DNA of 9,096 nucleotides from Verrucomicrobiales bacterium. GTDB taxonomy: Bacteria > Verrucomicrobiota > Verrucomicrobiia > Verrucomicrobiales > Akkermansiaceae. The notes beneath the pieces are model-generated. The model was not told where the DNA came from. It ran no database searches and saw nothing but the letters and a program-made list of their open reading frames with translations. Position numbers and translations under genes: made by a program. Shown here piece after piece: positions 1-7,335 of this stretch; position 1 is the first letter of the stretch, and every line of letters begins with the position of its first letter. The stretch is from positions 1 to 9,096 of the forward strand of contig DPWT01000212.1 of assembly GCA_003527555.1 (NCBI GenBank), read 5' to 3'.

Positions 1-215
1 GCTCTATTTAGCGTCTGCGCTGCCCAGTGAAGTTAACCAATCATTGTCATGTTAATAAGAAAAGCCATGGCATGCCGGTTGCTATTTTTGCTGAGCCTTT
101 GTCGCAGCACAACATTCGGTTGTAAGCAGACAAATATTGATTAGCAGTCCGTTTACACAACTAGGGAACATAAGCTCCACGCCATGCAACAATCATGGTT
201 CAAAGAAACACCACC
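1..215. other. Intergenic stretch with no convincing gene
   Basis: No frame on either strand gives a credible protein here. The longest open stretch touching the left edge is a plus-strand run of 17 codons ending in TAA at 53-55, which could be the tail of a gene outside the window but is too short to judge. Two overlapping 8-bp palindromes lie at 64-71 (GCCATGGC) and 69-76 (GGCATGCC). A 5-bp stem with a 7-base loop (CCATG/CATGG, about 183-199) lies just beyond the helicase stop codon. It has no T-run in the direction of that gene, so it is not a good intrinsic terminator. Confidence 0.5.
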
Positions 216-3200
216 CTAAACATCCACCATTTCCTTCAATGATGTAGAAAGCAAATGACAGGTTATGTTTTTCTCTGGTAGACTATAAATGCTTGAGAGT
301 GCCTGCCGATAGAGAGCGATCTGGTCAGAGTATTTCTCACGTAGCGACTCGGCAGTTATCTTGGTGTCTGTTTTGAAATCGATGATAGCAATCGACTTTG
401 GTTTACTATTTTCTAATAAAATAACAGCACGGTCGATGATACCACTGACCCATTGTTCATTAATTCGGGTCTCGATCGGCTGTTCACGCAGTAATTTAAA
501 CTCACCCAATGGTCGTTGAAAATATGGACGAATGGTAGGAGCCTCCAAGCAGTCAGCGACAGTGCGGGCGGACAGCTCATCACCGAGATCCGGCAATTCA
601 TCGAGCCATGTCACACCTTCAAACAACTGATGCACCACATTTCCAAAACGCATTCCCTTACCCTTAGTAAGTATGGTTCCTGCTTCATACCCCTTGGCAC
701 CGCTGGCAACTTTTCTACTGATGCGTAAAACCCCAGGCTGCAATGTCTTCTTATCTAACGTCTTATGACTCACAGCCTTTTCCTTCTCCACATCCAACCA
801 CGCACCGGATTCATATAGAACCTTGTAGGAATCTCCACCCAATAACAAATCAGTTTCGGGAGAGGCAGATGTCGCCTCGCGTATCCAGTCGGCATATTTC
901 GGCGACGGCTTCCAATTTTCCTTAACGGGGTCGAGAATACAGTAGCTGGCATGCACCGCCCGGGTGAGCGCCACGTAGAGATTACAAAATCGCTCATAGC
1001 ATTGCTCAGCCTCCCACGCCTGCATCATTTGTGATAGTTTTGGTTCAGCATCGCAGATTGCTTTATTAGGCTTCTTGATAATATATTCGGTGGAGCCTTG
1101 ATTATCCTTGCGCTCAAGCACTCCAAGCTGCCCCGCATCGGTGAACGCCTTCGCCTGATTCAGCTCAGGGAGAATCACCACATCAAAACCAAGCCCCTTG
1201 CACTTGTGAATGGTCATCACCTGAATCATACCGTCGCGTGTGCTTTCGCGCAGGCTGCGGGATTCAAGCATCTTTACCCAGTCAGCAATACTTCCCCCTC
1301 TGGTTGAAAAATCGTGGGCTGCTGTGAGTATCTCATCGAGTCGAGATGCACCGTAGGGAGAAATATCACAGCTATTGAAGAGGCCAGCGACAAGCGATTG
1401 AACCAGCGACTCAACACCGCGGCGTGCCACTTCGTTCGTGAGCCATCGCCACTGATCATTACTATCTTCGGTACCAGTAATTTGTTGAACTACCAATTTG
1501 AGTGGTGAGAGTTCGACATGGATTTCCCCAAACTCATGAGCCGGATTTTGTAGCCAGCGGAATAGGTCTAAGATCACCGCTCCCTCGGGCCCGTCGACTA
1601 AAGTTGTTTCTGACTCCGAGGCCACATGAATGCCTGAGAGCTTTCTCCTTAAGTAATCGACTACAGCAGTGACTTGTGCATTTTTTGTCACTAGCACAGC
1701 GCAAGTCAACCCTCTCGCTATAGGGTCAACTTTTTCTATGACCTGCCACATCGCAGCATGGCGAGCTTCTGTTTTTTCATCAGAATTTGCATCAACAGCA
1801 ACGGTGGTCTCGATGACCATAGCATGCCCCATAAGCTTCTTGGCGGGAATGTGCGTTTGATAGCACCACCGGTCAATGGACGCAGCGGGGAAAATTTCAC
1901 TCCATCCTGAACCTGACAAATCACAGACGTCATTAACCAGATCCAGCACGTGACTGGACGAACGGTAAGACGCATCCATCCCCCACTCAGCGAGTTGCTT
2001 GCCATAGTGGTCACGCAAATCGTCAAACAGCTTTGGCTCACCGCCGCGCCAACCATAGATGCTCTGCTTGCTGTCACCGACAACAAATAGCGACCTATCA
2101 CCCTCTGTGTCCTGCATGACCTCATCGATAAGATAACGAATCGCCTGCCATTGCGGCTGGCTAGTATCTTGAAACTCATCTAACAACCAATGATCATAGC
2201 GAGCATCAAGTCTAAAATCAATTAGCTGACGTGAACCCTCTTCCCACAACCGCATCGCCCCTTTACCCGCAAGCAGCAGAGTCAGATCAGAAAAACACAG
2301 CCTCCCTCTGCTACGAACATGCTCGTGGTATCGATTTTCATAAGCAGATATTACAGCAAAAAGCCCTTGCGTACGCCTCATGCAGATTTCGATCTCTGTG
2401 CGTATGTACGATCCTAACAAATCCGTTATCACCTGTCCCATCTCCTCCGAGATCTCATATTTTTGCTTCTCTTCAATCAGACCTCCACGCTTGTAATGAT
2501 CCCAAAGCGGAATCGCTCGACCAAGCTGGGCATTTGTTTTCAATGGAACTCCTGGAGTGTAATCCTCAAGTAGGCTGCAAGCCGTGATCCATCCCTTCAT
2601 ATATGTCTTGTGCGGTGAATATGGCTCACCGAGCATCGAACGTAGAACTTGGGCTGTTTTTTTAATATCACATTTCGGAAGAGGACATCCGTCTGGCCAG
2701 AGACGATTCTCCCCACCCCATGTCGTGATTTCGGGCGCTATTAACCATCGGTTTTGATGATTTTTGACAAACTCCTCCAGAGTCTTGCACAAGCGATTTT
2801 CTTCCTCACCCCACGTTGCTTGCTTAAACGCATCTAAGAATGCTAACCGCTCATTTTTACGTGTGTGCTCATTAGAAAATATCGTCGCCATCACGCTAAG
2901 ACGCTCACTGGAAATCGCATCGTCTTCCATTAAATCAAATCCACTTAATCCAAGCTCAAGGGCAAAGTTCCGCACAATACGTACGAAATAGCTATCGAGT
3001 GTAGACAGCGCAAGCTGATCTAGCGATACAACAAGCTTCTGCAGAAGTGTCTGAAAAAATGCCTGATCCATCTCCGGGGCGTTGGCAAGATCACCTTTCA
3101 CCATGGCAGGAATTTCATCATTACCATGGATAACCACACTAATTTCACCTGCCAATTTTCTGGCTCCACGAGCCGACTCTGCACCCTCAGCCAGCCGAGT

Positions 3201-3371
3201 CATAATTCGACCAGTAAACTCCCCAGCTGCCTTACGGGTGAATGTCAAAGCAATGATCTTTTCAGGTGCCACACCCAACGCCATCAGTGCAAGGAAGCGG
3301 TTAGACAATTGCCAAGTTTTACCGCTACCTGCGGAGGCGCGGATCATCATACTTTGCAAGCTGGCTGACAT
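216..3371 (-). CDS. AddA/RecB-type UvrD-family helicase-nuclease
   Basis: This is a superfamily 1A DNA helicase with a C-terminal RecB-type nuclease, expected to unwind and trim double-strand DNA ends in the cytoplasm for recombinational repair. Numbered from the ATG at 3371 (1051 residues), the helicase motifs are all visible: Walker A ASAGSGKT (12-19), motif Ia ALTFTRKAA (41-49), Walker B LLDEFQD (396-402), motif III VVGDSKQSIYGWRGG (430-444), motif IV (466-472), motif V MTIHKCKGLGFD (719-730) and motif VI YVALTRA (799-805). The nuclease residues are His914 (GNVVHQLFEG), Asp980 (GIIDR), Asp998 and Lys1000 (IDFKTD), and Gln1017/Tyr1021 (QIALY). Both activities should therefore be intact. A TTG at 3401 would add ten residues. 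I prefer the ATG because Walker A normally lies very close to the N-terminus and GGTGAT precedes it at a usable distance. AddA of AddAB is the best guess. RecB is possible, but the protein is shorter than typical RecB. No addB, recC or recD is visible beside it. Confidence 0.92.
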   Translation of the reverse strand: MSASLQSMMIRASAGSGKTWQLSNRFLALMALGVAPEKIIALTFTRKAAGEFTGRIMTRLAEGAESARGARKLAGEISVVIHGNDEIPAMVKGDLANAPEMDQAFFQTLLQKLVVSLDQLALSTLDSYFVRIVRNFALELGLSGFDLMEDDAISSERLSVMATIFSNEHTRKNERLAFLDAFKQATWGEEENRLCKTLEEFVKNHQNRWLIAPEITTWGGENRLWPDGCPLPKCDIKKTAQVLRSMLGEPYSPHKTYMKGWITACSLLEDYTPGVPLKTNAQLGRAIPLWDHYKRGGLIEEKQKYEISEEMGQVITDLLGSYIRTEIEICMRRTQGLFAVISAYENRYHEHVRSRGRLCFSDLTLLLAGKGAMRLWEEGSRQLIDFRLDARYDHWLLDEFQDTSQPQWQAIRYLIDEVMQDTEGDRSLFVVGDSKQSIYGWRGGEPKLFDDLRDHYGKQLAEWGMDASYRSSSHVLDLVNDVCDLSGSGWSEIFPAASIDRWCYQTHIPAKKLMGHAMVIETTVAVDANSDEKTEARHAAMWQVIEKVDPIARGLTCAVLVTKNAQVTAVVDYLRRKLSGIHVASESETTLVDGPEGAVILDLFRWLQNPAHEFGEIHVELSPLKLVVQQITGTEDSNDQWRWLTNEVARRGVESLVQSLVAGLFNSCDISPYGASRLDEILTAAHDFSTRGGSIADWVKMLESRSLRESTRDGMIQVMTIHKCKGLGFDVVILPELNQAKAFTDAGQLGVLERKDNQGSTEYIIKKPNKAICDAEPKLSQMMQAWEAEQCYERFCNLYVALTRAVHASYCILDPVKENWKPSPKYADWIREATSASPETDLLLGGDSYKVLYESGAWLDVEKEKAVSHKTLDKKTLQPGVLRISRKVASGAKGYEAGTILTKGKGMRFGNVVHQLFEGVTWLDELPDLGDELSARTVADCLEAPTIRPYFQRPLGEFKLLREQPIETRINEQWVSGIIDRAVILLENSKPKSIAIIDFKTDTKITAESLREKYSDQIALYRQALSSIYSLPEKNITCHLLSTSLKEMVDV

Positions 3372-3381
3372 GAGATCACCA

Positions 3382-3395
3382 GTGAAACGCTTCAC
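3382..3395. repeat. Short inverted repeat upstream of the helicase gene
   Basis: GTGAA, a four-base loop ACGC, then TTCAC form a perfect 5-bp inverted repeat 11 to 24 bases before the helicase ATG, in the divergent region shared with the membrane-protein gene. It could be a small operator or a hairpin in the leader. It would lie inside the coding region if the TTG at 3401 were the true start. Such a short repeat can occur by chance. Confidence 0.3.
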
Positions 3396-3452
3396 AGGCA
3401 ATCACGCAAGTTTACAGTTGGGTGAGTTTTGGTTTTAGGGTAAAAATATGCA

Positions 3453-4142
3453 ATGATTGCCGCAATTGATCTCTATGGCCCTGCCCACATTGGTATCCTT
3501 GTAGTGCTAATTGTGATCACCTTACTCGTCATTCGTAATTGCCGTTTAGGTGAACACCTACCTCAATCTCGGGCATCACTCGGGCTGTTAACGTTTTGCT
3601 GCTTTGCAGCCTACCCCATCAACCAAATGGCTTTATTGAGCTGCGGCACCCAAATCACGCTCGATGCCATTATTCCATTACACCTATGCGACTTAGCAGC
3701 ATTTATTTGTGGCTTCGCGCTCATTACACGTAAGCCGCTACTCTGCGAACTTGCCTATTTCTGGGGGCTCGCAGGGACTCTTCAGGGGCTGTTGACACCT
3801 GACCTAGCTTACGGATTCCCCCACCCCATATTTTTTACCTTTTTCCTACAACATGGTGTGGTTGTTATCACTGCAATCATTCTGCCTATGGGCCTCGGGT
3901 GGCGACCAACGACGGGGGCCGTACGAAGGACATTTATTTTATTATTAAGCTATGCTGCAGTGGCGATGACCGCGAACTACATCCTTGATACGAATTACGG
4001 TTTTCTAAAATCAAAGCCCAGTGAAGCAAGCTTACTTGACCTGATGCCCTCATGGCCATGGTACATTCCACTACTCATTGGCTTAGCGATGTTAATTTTC
4101 GTCTTACTTTCGCTCCCTTTTCGCAATGACAGTCAAAATTAG
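3453..4142 (+). CDS. TIGR02206/YwaF-type membrane protein (TMEM164-like)
   Basis: This is a 229-residue integral membrane protein with about six or seven hydrophobic segments. Examples are residues 10-27, 43-63, 78-92, 98-114, 125-148, 160-177 and 204-222. I recognise the family from its conserved pattern: IIPLHLCDLAAF (73-84), ELAYFWGLAGTLQGLLTPD (99-117), FP (122-123), FFLQHGVVV (130-138), NYGFLKSKP (181-189) and WPWY (201-204). These match the uncharacterised YwaF/TIGR02206 family. From memory, the eukaryotic relative TMEM164 is reported to be a phospholipid acyltransferase that uses conserved Cys and His residues. Cys79 and His134 are the likely equivalents here, but the reaction in bacteria is unknown. 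AGGG at 3437-3440 is a weak and rather distant ribosome binding site. The gene diverges from the helicase gene and is followed 44 bases later by ispH on the same strand, so cotranscription is possible. Confidence 0.85.
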   Translation: MIAAIDLYGPAHIGILVVLIVITLLVIRNCRLGEHLPQSRASLGLLTFCCFAAYPINQMALLSCGTQITLDAIIPLHLCDLAAFICGFALITRKPLLCELAYFWGLAGTLQGLLTPDLAYGFPHPIFFTFFLQHGVVVITAIILPMGLGWRPTTGAVRRTFILLLSYAAVAMTANYILDTNYGFLKSKPSEASLLDLMPSWPWYIPLLIGLAMLIFVLLSLPFRNDSQN

Positions 4143-4150
4143 CACGTGCT
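4141..4150. repeat. 10-bp perfect palindrome between membrane gene and ispH
   Basis: AGCACGTGCT is a perfect palindrome that overlaps the TAG stop of the upstream gene and is followed by a run of T. As a hairpin it could form only about three base pairs around a four-base loop, so it is a poor terminator. A dimeric regulator site is possible, but nothing else supports it. Confidence 0.25.
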
Positions 4151-4178
4151 TTTTCACCGGTTTAGCCTAGCTTATACA
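4151..4178 (+). promoter_or_regulatory. Weak candidate promoter for ispH
   Basis: TTTTCA (4151-4156) and TATACA (4173-4178) each match the sigma-70 consensus hexamers at four of six positions, with a 16-base spacer. Transcription would then start around 4184-4186, almost at the ispH ATG at 4187. No Shine-Dalgarno sequence precedes that ATG, which fits a near-leaderless mRNA. The match is weak in AT-rich DNA. Confidence 0.22.
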
Positions 4179-4186
4179 TATTAAAC

Positions 4187-5440
4187 ATGAGTGACAATCC
4201 TTCTAAGCAAGCACCCAAAAAACGTAAACGTGTCAACGTCCGCCGCCCAGATGTAATGGCTCTAGTACAGGCAGAGGTTGAACAGCACTACCGTTCAAAC
4301 ATCGTCGAAAAAATCCGATCGCATGGCGGCCAAATAACTATGGGTAACACCACGATCCGATTAGCAAAGCAATTCGGTTTCTGCTACGGCGTGGAACGTG
4401 CTATCGACCTCGCTTATGCCACACGTAAAGTATTCTCAGATCAGCGTATATTTTTGATTGGTGAAATCATTCACAACCCAGAGGTCAATACGCAATTGCG
4501 CGACATGGGTATCGTTTCCCTACCGTGGCGAAAAATGTCTGAGGAATACGACGACATTAACGATCAAGACGTCGTGATCGTACCTGCATTCGGTGCGCCG
4601 ATGAGCTTTATGGACAGGTTAGGCGAAATTGGATGTCACGTCATTGACACAACATGTGGTGACGTCATGAAGGTTTGGCGTCGAGTGCGCGACTACGCCA
4701 AAAAAGAAGTCACCTCAATCATTCACGGTAAGGCTGACCATGAGGAAACTAGAGCCACGGCATCCCGCGCCCTAGGGGCTGAAAAGAACGGACATTACCT
4801 AATCATTCTCTCATTAAAAGATGCCGATTACGTGAGCGATTACATCCGAGGTAAAGGCGATCGAGAAGATTTTTTGAGAAAATTCGCCGGTGCCTATTCA
4901 GATGGATTTGATCCGGATCTACACTTAATTTTTGTTGGAGTGGCCAACCAAACAACCATGCTGCAAAGTGAGACAGAGGAATTACAAGTGCGTGTTCGAA
5001 AAGCAGTTGTTGATCGAGACGGCTCTGAGGAAAAATACCACGTATTCGACACCATCTGTGGGGCCACTCAGGAACGTCAAAACGCCCTGTTCCAAATGCT
5101 CAACACCAAAGACCAAAGCCCGATGGATTTGCTGCTTGTTGTCGGCGGCTACAACAGCTCTAACACCACACACCTCGCGGAGATCGGCGAAGAGAACCTA
5201 CCCACGTTTTTCATCCGTAACGCCAAATGCCTTGAGTCTTTGGAAAGCATTATACACTATGACTTAGAGCATAAGGCAGAGATCAAAAGCGATTACCCAG
5301 GCCTCATGCTTAAGGACCAACCTATCGTCATAGGAGTTACAGCAGGTGCATCATGTCCCAACAATTTAATAGAATCCACTATTATACGTTCCATGGAATT
5401 ACGCGGCATAACTAGTGATGATCTAACTGCCTTCAGGTAA
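4187..5440 (+). CDS. ispH: 4-hydroxy-3-methylbut-2-enyl diphosphate reductase, long form
   Basis: IspH (LytB) converts HMBPP into isopentenyl and dimethylallyl diphosphate, the last step of the MEP pathway, in the cytoplasm. The three iron-sulfur cluster cysteines are present: Cys66 (FGFCYGVERA), Cys157 (DTTCGDVMKVW) and Cys291 (DTICGATQERQ). Substrate-site residues also match: His96 (IIHNP), His185 and Glu187 (ADHEETRAT), Thr256-Thr257 (NQTTM), Ser324-Ser325-Asn326 (NSSN) and Ser389 (GASCPNN). At 417 residues it exceeds the roughly 310 of the E. coli enzyme and resembles the longer cyanobacterial/plant-like type. That type has an N-terminal segment before the first cysteine and extra sequence around 210-245. 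The first 20 residues are strongly basic. The ATG at 4187 lacks a clear Shine-Dalgarno sequence. It is kept because homology-like sequence continues well upstream of Cys66. The gene ends four bases from the oppositely oriented TPR gene. Confidence 0.97.
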   Translation: MSDNPSKQAPKKRKRVNVRRPDVMALVQAEVEQHYRSNIVEKIRSHGGQITMGNTTIRLAKQFGFCYGVERAIDLAYATRKVFSDQRIFLIGEIIHNPEVNTQLRDMGIVSLPWRKMSEEYDDINDQDVVIVPAFGAPMSFMDRLGEIGCHVIDTTCGDVMKVWRRVRDYAKKEVTSIIHGKADHEETRATASRALGAEKNGHYLIILSLKDADYVSDYIRGKGDREDFLRKFAGAYSDGFDPDLHLIFVGVANQTTMLQSETEELQVRVRKAVVDRDGSEEKYHVFDTICGATQERQNALFQMLNTKDQSPMDLLLVVGGYNSSNTTHLAEIGEENLPTFFIRNAKCLESLESIIHYDLEHKAEIKSDYPGLMLKDQPIVIGVTAGASCPNNLIESTIIRSMELRGITSDDLTAFR

Positions 5441-5444
5441 ATAG

Positions 5445-7196
5445 CTATTGATCATTCTCTGAGCTAACCCGCTTGATCTGCGCCTGAATTTGGCTGGCTC
5501 GTTTTTGTTCCCCCATGGCTAAGTAACATGCCTTGAGCCCTCGCAAGGCATCCATATTGTTAGGGTAATGTTTCAACGCTTCAAGATAGGCATCACTGGC
5601 ATTCTTCCTACTCCCAAGCTTAGAATGTAACTCCGCAAGACGATTTTCCATATGTGTAACTACAAGTGGAGGCATCATCATCGAGGGTGTGATTTGCTTA
5701 TCTCGTGCTGAGCGAAAATGATTCGCTGTAGTAACCGGCATAATCTTTTGCTGATGCATGCCGATTAAGCCGTAGAGCTCCATATCATACACAGCAAGGG
5801 CTCCAGCTGCTCGGTAGTAATGCCCAAATTCAGATGACCGCTTCGCTCCCTCTAACACACTAGCTATTTTCGCAACCAGCCCATGGTAATTTACTTTGTG
5901 TAGGCTTTTAGCAGCAATAAGATCCGCTTTATTGAGTGCTTTACGACAACCAATGTAGAATCGTAGTGCATCAGTAAAGCTACCCGCTAGTGTAGGAAAT
6001 TTAGGATGACTCAGAAATACACTTAGCTCTTTAGCATCAGGCAAACTTTTTAATGCACTGCTGAGATCACCCTCTGCCGCACGAGCAATATAGAGGCGGG
6101 CAGGTAAGGTATAGGCACGCCAGAGAAGAATTTGATTACCCTCAGATGCTGGCCGAGTAGGATCCAGCTTCATAGCACGCAGATCCTTGGCCACTTTCAT
6201 GGCGGCATCAAAATCACCACGTTGATATAGCGTATTAGCAAGATAACACTTAGCTCGCACATACTCCTCGCAATCATTAAGCGATATCCTCTCGCGCTTC
6301 ATCCAACTTTCATAAAGTTTGGCGGCTTGTGTAAATGCACGCTGCGCCATATGGTAGTTGCCTGCCCTCCACTCATAGTGGCCAAGCATATGATGCCACG
6401 ATGGCACTTTAGGGCACATTTCAACAAGCTTTCTCGCCTCGGGTAATACTTCTTTTTTGATAAACTCAATTCCGATCGGCGCCTCAGCATGTAATGATAG
6501 CCAGAAACCCAAAACGAGTGGGTTAGCAGGATGCTTTTCCAGAAGCCCCCGGATGATTCCAACTGCTTTAGCCCGCTGCTTAGATGCATTTCCTAACACA
6601 TCATAAGAACCACGACTAAGGAAAGCACCAAACAACTTGGGCTGAAGTGTCTTAGGATAGGAATCTGCCATCACTTTCATCATAGCAGCAGCAGTTTTAG
6701 GGCTGCTCGTAATCAGGCTAGCCACTGCAAAAGCAAACTGTCTTTCGATCCGGGGAAAACATCCTGACTTCCCCTCTTTGAGAAGTTTTTCATCTACCTC
6801 AATTAAATCAATCATTCTGCTAACCGCCGCATTTCGGTAGCTAACAGACTCACCATGGGAATCTACCAGCGAGAGCGCCACGCCACAGTAGGCCAGAATA
6901 CAGTCTGGATCCTGCTGTAGCGCCGCACAGAAATGACGATAAGCCTCGAAATCCCACTGTGCATGGACCATCGAAAAACCCTGACGCACGTGCTCACGCG
7001 CCTTTGGGGAAGATGATGAAACGATCATTTTGATTCCACTCATTTCTGGATGAATCTCAGGCACGGCCATGTTTGCAACACGTGGATGAATAACCTGATC
7101 CATTCTAAATAGCTTCGGCCTTACAAGGGCTGCATCTTGCGCCAGTAGTTCGCAAGTAAACGCGATAAAGCACACAGTGAATATTCTCTTTAGCAT
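5445..7196 (-). CDS. Exported TPR-repeat protein of unknown function
   Basis: From the ATG at 7196 this is a 583-residue protein that starts with a typical Sec signal peptide: basic LKR, a hydrophobic core (about residues 5-14) and a probable cleavage near LLAQ-D at residue 20. The mature protein is mostly helical with several TPR-like units. One is around 62-108 (REHVRQGFSMVHAQWDFEAY, then DPDCILAYCGVALS). Others are around 264-298 (WHHMLGHYEWRAGNYHMAQR), 313-341 (LANTLYQRGDFDAAMKVA) and 515-578, which holds two units. The first unit resembles a common exported TPR family in which a DPDC-AYWG-like signature follows the EA..HF helix pair. Such proteins usually act as protein-binding scaffolds. 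No enzyme motif is visible. Upstream in-frame GTG (7211, 7214) and TTG (7223) codons could extend it by 5 to 9 residues, and GAGG lies upstream of the GTGs, so the start is uncertain. It is divergent from aroC and convergent with ispH. Confidence 0.85.
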   Translation of the reverse strand: MLKRIFTVCFIAFTCELLAQDAALVRPKLFRMDQVIHPRVANMAVPEIHPEMSGIKMIVSSSSPKAREHVRQGFSMVHAQWDFEAYRHFCAALQQDPDCILAYCGVALSLVDSHGESVSYRNAAVSRMIDLIEVDEKLLKEGKSGCFPRIERQFAFAVASLITSSPKTAAAMMKVMADSYPKTLQPKLFGAFLSRGSYDVLGNASKQRAKAVGIIRGLLEKHPANPLVLGFWLSLHAEAPIGIEFIKKEVLPEARKLVEMCPKVPSWHHMLGHYEWRAGNYHMAQRAFTQAAKLYESWMKRERISLNDCEEYVRAKCYLANTLYQRGDFDAAMKVAKDLRAMKLDPTRPASEGNQILLWRAYTLPARLYIARAAEGDLSSALKSLPDAKELSVFLSHPKFPTLAGSFTDALRFYIGCRKALNKADLIAAKSLHKVNYHGLVAKIASVLEGAKRSSEFGHYYRAAGALAVYDMELYGLIGMHQQKIMPVTTANHFRSARDKQITPSMMMPPLVVTHMENRLAELHSKLGSRKNASDAYLEALKHYPNNMDALRGLKACYLAMGEQKRASQIQAQIKRVSSENDQ

Positions 7197-7296
7197 AATG
7201 AGAGTATTCACCACCCGATACAACCTCGCCAGAGCAAAAATATCGCAATGCTGAATTACCTTGAAAAATAATTTTCATTACTACCACAATCGCGCA

Positions 7297-7324
7297 TTGA
7301 ATATTTTGGACGTTCTGCCATACT
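7297..7324 (+). promoter_or_regulatory. Weak candidate promoter for aroC
   Basis: TTGAAT (7297-7302) and CATACT (7319-7324) each match the sigma-70 hexamers at four of six positions, with a 16-base spacer. A start near 7330-7332 would leave only about five bases before the ATG at 7336. The interval between the TPR and aroC starts (7197-7335) must hold promoters for both genes. I see no stronger candidate there. Confidence 0.22.
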
Positions 7325-7335
7325 TCCTTGCATAT

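Noticed and set aside
2..55. Possible C-terminal tail of a plus-strand gene ending in TAA at 53-55
   Set aside because: Only 17 codons are visible, with no recognisable motif and no way to check the upstream sequence.
89..112. Possible hairpin TGCTG/CAGCA as a terminator
   Set aside because: It has only five base pairs around an 11-base loop and no T-run after it, so it is not distinguishable from chance.
1736..2179. 147-codon minus-strand ORF inside the helicase gene
   Set aside because: It overlaps the Walker B to motif IV region of the helicase in another frame and reads as low-quality protein. It is a shadow of the real gene.
2231..2587. 118-codon plus-strand ORF opposite the helicase gene
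   Set aside because: It is antisense to a well-supported gene, with no recognisable domain and no ribosome binding site.
4214..4234. PKKRKRV near the IspH N-terminus resembles a viral nuclear localisation signal
   Set aside because: The gene order, gene density and genes are bacterial. Short Lys/Arg runs arise easily, and a nuclear signal has no meaning here.
7261..7335. 25-residue upstream extension of AroC from a TTG
   Set aside because: Chorismate synthases normally begin just before the first signature, as the ATG at 7336 does. The extension has no family resemblance and would overlap the likely promoter.
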